Positions 61,174-64,000 of a stretch of 64,000 nt of DNA are shown in pieces (position 1 is the stretch's first letter; each line of letters starts with the position of its first letter). Where the stretch lies: positions 992,001-1,056,000 of the forward strand of contig NZ_CP143867.1 in assembly GCF_036416795.1 (NCBI RefSeq), read 5' to 3'. The position numbers and the translations under genes were made by a program. The notes beneath the pieces were generated by a model that was not told the origin of the DNA, made no database searches, and saw nothing but the letters and a program-made list of their open reading frames with translations. Source of the stretch: Bacteroides sp. MSB163. GTDB taxonomy: Bacteria > Bacteroidota > Bacteroidia > Bacteroidales > Bacteroidaceae.

Positions 61174-61339
61174 TTCCGTTTACCTCAAAGGATGATTCTG
61201 TTTACCTCAAATGATAACTCCGTTTACACGCCGAGGTAAAGACCGTTACATACCGAGGTAAAGACCGTTACAATAAGGGGTAAAGGTCGTTACATACGGC
61301 GGTAAAGGCTTTTACCGTGCGATGTAAATGACCTGTAAA
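61174..61339. repeat. 22-bp-period tandem array, relative of the array at 20383
   Basis: Units start at 61186, 61208, 61230, 61252, 61274, 61296 and 61318, always 22 bases apart, after a partial unit at 61174. Each ends in TTTAC, TTAC or GTAA at the same phase. The first unit, beginning CAAAGGATGATTCTGTTTAC, matches the array at 20383 (unit CAAAAGATGGCATCTTTTAC) and shares TTTACCTCAAAGGA with it. The middle units contain two perfect copies of GAGGTAAAGACCGTTACA. The array fills half of the 324-base gap between receptor and sigma gene; nothing else is seen in that gap except the sigma promoter. Confidence 0.85.
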
Positions 61340-61466
61340 TGCAAACCACTGATTGCGAGAACACTAACCATTCCAGTATCTCTCTTTCCCAATATGTACA
61401 ATGCCCTTTCCACAACGGTGCAGCGACAGTTTAAGGAGATTGATAAAGGAAATAAAGGATAATCCT

Positions 61467-61474
61467 TACCTTTG
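61467..61474 (+). promoter_or_regulatory. -7 element for the ECF sigma gene
   Basis: TACCTTTG matches TAnnTTTG 23 bases before the ATG at 61497, so the pair can be transcribed separately from the receptor. Confidence 0.6.
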
Positions 61475-61496
61475 CAGACCAAAAAAGAATCAGAGA

Positions 61497-62021
61497 ATGT
61501 CCTTGTTTCATAAAAAAGACACAAAAAGAGAAGTTTTCGGACAGATGTTCACGGAGCTATATCCCCGTCTGGTGCGCTACGCCACCCAACTATTGGGCGA
61601 CGGAGAAGAAGCCCGTGATATTGTGGGTAGTGTGATGGAGCAGGCGTGGAAACAATTCGAAAAGCTGAAACCGGAAAACCGGGGAGCCTGGCTTTACACT
61701 GCCGCACGTAATGCCTGCCTTAACCGTCTGAAGCATCTGCAAGTAGAAGCCACCAATCTGGAAGCATTACACGAAGCCACCCGCATGGATGTAGCAACCG
61801 ACTACCGGGAACATGAGCGACTACTGCAACAGGCGGAAAGCATTGCCCGTAACCTACCGGAACCGACCTGCACGGTATTGCGGCTCTGCTATTATGAACA
61901 TAAAACCTATCGGGAAGTAGCCGAACAACTTGGCATCAGTCCCGACACCGTAAAGAAACATATATCCAAAGCTTTGCGTACCTTGCGCGAAGCAATGACT
62001 CAGAAAGGAGGAAACCGATGA
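61497..62021 (+). CDS. ECF-family RNA polymerase sigma factor
   Basis: 174 residues from the ATG at 61497; the frame is open further upstream, but that part lies before the promoter. Region 2 (FTELYPRLVRYATQLLGDGE, then DIVGSVMEQAWKQF) and region 4 with the helix-turn-helix YREVAEQLGISPDTVKKHIS. Its stop overlaps the start of the FecR gene (ATGA), typical of a sigma/anti-sigma pair. Probably controls the receptor upstream and/or targets elsewhere. Confidence 0.92.
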   Translation: MSLFHKKDTKREVFGQMFTELYPRLVRYATQLLGDGEEARDIVGSVMEQAWKQFEKLKPENRGAWLYTAARNACLNRLKHLQVEATNLEALHEATRMDVATDYREHERLLQQAESIARNLPEPTCTVLRLCYYEHKTYREVAEQLGISPDTVKKHISKALRTLREAMTQKGGNR

Positions 62022-62989
62022 TGGAAGAGAAAAAAGAAAATGATTTCAAGATGGATACTGAAGACCTCAGATTACTGAATGCCTTCGGGGAAGCACTCGG
62101 AGACTTACCTTCGGAAGAAGAAACCCGCGCGGCATGGAATGCTTTTGCCTCCCGGCAAGACGCCCAAAAACGCAGACGCATCATACAGATGTGGACTTCC
62201 GGCATTGCAGCTGCCATCGTAGTGCTGGCAGCGCTTATCGTGCCCCGCATTATCAGCGAAGACACAATACAAGATATTGAAATCTTTGCGGCCCTGGATG
62301 TTCCCGAAGCAATCATCACCTCGGAAAGCAATGGCAGGATTACTCTTTCAACTCCCCCAGCCACTACCACGCAAATCATTCTGGACGATGGCACACAGGT
62401 TACACTCAGCGCCAATTCCCGCCTGGAATATCCTAAACAATTCCCCACAGAGGGGACCCGTGAAGTCCATCTGACAGGAGAAGCACGTTTCGAAGTGGCA
62501 AAAGATAGTACACGTCCTTTCATTGTTTCTTCCGGTAAGATGCAGACACAGGTATTGGGCACGGTATTCGATGTAAATGCCTATCCGGGAAAAGTAGCGG
62601 CAGTTACTTTATTTCAGGGGCGCGTCCGCGTCAGCGACAAAAAACAAACACGGCAGAAAGACATATTGCCCGGACAGCAAGCTATATTGTCTGAAGATAA
62701 TGGTTTCACCATAGCCGAAGCACAACTCACCGCAACGGAAGGATGGACCAAAGGAGAGTTCAGCTTCGATGATGCCGAACTGGCGGAGATTATGAAGTCT
62801 GTCGGCACATGGTATAATGCCAGTATCATCTTTCATTCGCCCGACTTGCTGAAACAACGCATTCATTTCCGCTTCCCGCGAACAACTTCCTTGGAAGAAG
62901 TAGTGCAAGCACTTAATGATCTGGGAATAGCCAAACTGGAACAAAAAAAGGGAAAAGTAATCATCAGCGATTATTCTCCCAAACATTGA
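62018..62989 (+). CDS. FecR-family anti-sigma factor
   Basis: 323 residues. Cytoplasmic sigma-binding part (1-62), one membrane span (about 66-86, GIAAAIVVLAALIVPRII), then the periplasmic FecR domain (DDGTQVTLSANSRLEYP, GEARFEVAKDSTRPFIV, TQVLGTVFDVNAYP) and a C-terminal STN-like DUF4974 domain (about 240-318). It should hold the ECF factor inactive until signalled by the STN domain of an outer-membrane receptor. Start codons at 62018 and 62021 are both possible. Confidence 0.92.
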   Translation: MMEEKKENDFKMDTEDLRLLNAFGEALGDLPSEEETRAAWNAFASRQDAQKRRRIIQMWTSGIAAAIVVLAALIVPRIISEDTIQDIEIFAALDVPEAIITSESNGRITLSTPPATTTQIILDDGTQVTLSANSRLEYPKQFPTEGTREVHLTGEARFEVAKDSTRPFIVSSGKMQTQVLGTVFDVNAYPGKVAAVTLFQGRVRVSDKKQTRQKDILPGQQAILSEDNGFTIAEAQLTATEGWTKGEFSFDDAELAEIMKSVGTWYNASIIFHSPDLLKQRIHFRFPRTTSLEEVVQALNDLGIAKLEQKKGKVIISDYSPKH

Positions 62990-63031
62990 TATACAGGGGG
63001 AAGAGCCGGAAAGTTCTTCCTCCTGTATTTA

Positions 63032-63352
63032 CTATTCTACTGTCACAGCCGTACCGCAAGCGGTTACCATCAGCATACTACCGCTTCCACCTACAGTTTC
63101 ATAGTCCAAATCCACGCCTATCACGGCATTTGCTCCGAGAGCTCTGGCGTGTTCCTGCATTTCACGCAGGGCGATATCTTTCGCTTCGCGCAGCACTTCC
63201 TCATAAGAGCCGCTACGTCCGCCCACTACATCGCGGATGCTGGCAAAAAAGTCACGGAATACATTGGCACCGATAATCGTCTCGCCTGAAACGATACCGT
63301 AATAGCGGGTGATACGTCCACCCTCGATAGTTGGGGTTGTTGTTACTAACAT
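63032..63352 (-). CDS. YbjQ/UPF0145 family protein
   Basis: 106 residues, the standard length. Core motifs GIVSGETIIGANVFRDFFAS, SYEEVLREAKDIALREM and ALGANAVIGVDLDYETVG define the family, which forms small pentameric beta-rich assemblies and is sometimes called heavy-metal-binding. No biochemical role is established. Convergent with the FecR gene, with a 42-base gap, and divergent from the next small gene. Confidence 0.92.
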   Translation of the reverse strand: MLVTTTPTIEGGRITRYYGIVSGETIIGANVFRDFFASIRDVVGGRSGSYEEVLREAKDIALREMQEHARALGANAVIGVDLDYETVGGSGSMLMVTACGTAVTVE

Positions 63353-63501
63353 AATCTTTCTCTATTTATTTAAGTTATTTGTACCCTATTAGACGCACGA
63401 ATAGAACGAAAAGTTGCAGTAGCGAGAGCTTTTATACCTCTTCATTATAATAAAAAAACAAAAAAGAGAGCACCTATATATGAGCAAAGTCAGCATTTAT
63501 C

Positions 63502-63509
63502 TATCTTTG
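63502..63509 (+). promoter_or_regulatory. -7 element for the 113-residue gene
   Basis: TATCTTTG matches TAnnTTTG 11 bases before the ATG, so the transcript would be nearly leaderless. Confidence 0.55.
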
Positions 63510-63519
63510 TGCCGAAGAA

Positions 63520-63861
63520 ATGGAAACAAAGCATTTTATATTTAAAATAATGATGTATCTGGTCGTAGTGCTTTTTGCTCTGCAACCAGAAGATTATAAT
63601 TCCTTTTCCGAGAACGAACCTCCCTTTCTTTGCATCGAACAAAATGAGCATCATTCGCCTGAAGAGTTTAACGATGAAGCTGTTATCTCACGTACACTTT
63701 CTTTAAACCGTGCGCGTAAGCTCTGTGCAGAGACTACGACTACTTATATTTTCTCTACTGAGAATACTAATTTATATCAATATAGTGACGGTAGCCAACC
63801 GTGCAACCTCAGGAGCGTATATTCACCCGAACGCTCCCTACTTTGTATATACCGGCTTTAG
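63520..63861 (+). CDS. Small secreted or membrane protein of unknown function
   Basis: 113 residues, not recognised. The N-terminus is hydrophobic (IFKIMMYLVVVLFAL), a signal peptide or anchor; the rest is polar, Ser/Asn/Glu-rich with four Cys (FLCIEQNE, KLCAETTT, QPCNLRS, LLCIYRL). The promoter match directly in front supports expression. A second overlapping frame (63710-63937) is probably a shadow. It may be cotranscribed with the membrane protein that starts at 63949. Confidence 0.45.
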   Translation: METKHFIFKIMMYLVVVLFALQPEDYNSFSENEPPFLCIEQNEHHSPEEFNDEAVISRTLSLNRARKLCAETTTTYIFSTENTNLYQYSDGSQPCNLRSVYSPERSLLCIYRL

Positions 63862-63948
63862 CACAAGTCCTTCTATTACCGTATTTTTATATTCTATCCG
63901 GGACGAATCATACATTCGTTCCGCTATGTCTAATTAATAAACTTATAT

Positions 63949-64000
63949 ATGGGACTTGTTATATTATATTTAACCATTGCATTATCATTATCATTTTTAT
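63949..64000 (+). CDS. Start of a membrane protein (CNNM/CorC-like by its first residues), cut by window end
   Basis: From ATG 63949 the frame reads MGLVILYLTIALSLSFL to the edge, a hydrophobic N-terminus like that of Bacteroides CNNM/HlyC-CorC family transporters (DUF21). Seventeen residues are too few for a firm family call. Confidence 0.35.
   Translation, partial: MGLVILYLTIALSLSFL

Noticed and set aside
61174..61339. Small repeat-protein gene in the receptor-sigma gap
   Set aside because: A 22-base step shifts the frame at each unit, and stop codons occur in all frames, so the array is not coding.
63710..63937. 75-codon frame overlapping the small gene near the window end
   Set aside because: It has no promoter or signal of its own and overlaps the frame that begins directly behind a -7 element.

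Overview
The window reads as part of the chromosome of a gut Bacteroides. The evidence is the mraZ-to-ftsZ division and cell-wall cluster in Bacteroidetes order, two SusC/SusD pairs, a one-polypeptide hybrid two-component regulator, an ECF sigma/FecR/STN-receptor set, and many Bacteroides-type promoters with a TAnnTTTG -7 element. The species cannot be fixed from this sequence.

Layout. 1-1864 (minus): the 5' part of an SpvB/Rhs-type secreted protein, cut by the window edge and with its signal-peptide segment in another frame, preceded by a small protein carrying a type IX secretion sorting domain. 2084-2370: an 11-bp-period repeat array and a MraZ-type operator. 2397-18859: mraZ, rsmH, ftsL-like, ftsI, murE, mraY, murD, ftsW, murG, murC, ftsQ, ftsA, ftsZ and a YqeY-family gene, all on the plus strand. 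19061-30852: single housekeeping genes (PagL-like lipid A deacylase, recO, tRNA-Glu, rpsT, gyrB, a DUF3109 protein, gpmI, corA, a zinc-finger membrane protein, a PQQ-repeat protein, rnhB). 30949-46238: a glycan-use locus with a membrane TPR/HTH regulator, SusC/SusD, a split LysO exporter, a GH2 beta-galactosidase, a GH63-like lipoprotein and a PL21 heparin lyase II. 46328-48532: membrane pyrophosphatase. 48766-58136: a hybrid two-component regulator facing a second SusC/SusD pair. 58587-62989: STN-containing outer-membrane receptor, ECF sigma factor and FecR-type anti-sigma factor. 63032-64000: YbjQ-family protein, a small unknown gene and the start of a membrane protein.

How it fits together. 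The first half is mainly peptidoglycan precursor synthesis and divisome assembly, closed by a strong terminator at 18882-18948. The second half is nutrient capture: two SusC/D systems with two different regulator types, plus a receptor/sigma/anti-sigma relay.

The least explained material lies between genes. Two arrays about 41 kb apart (20383-20530 and 61174-61339) share one 22-bp register and a related unit. A third array with an 11-bp period, arranged as an inverted pair, lies before mraZ. Several division-cluster spacers are built almost wholly of 7- or 8-bp-period repeats. The corA leader carries a 14-codon reading frame, a hairpin and a strong ribosome binding site in tandem.
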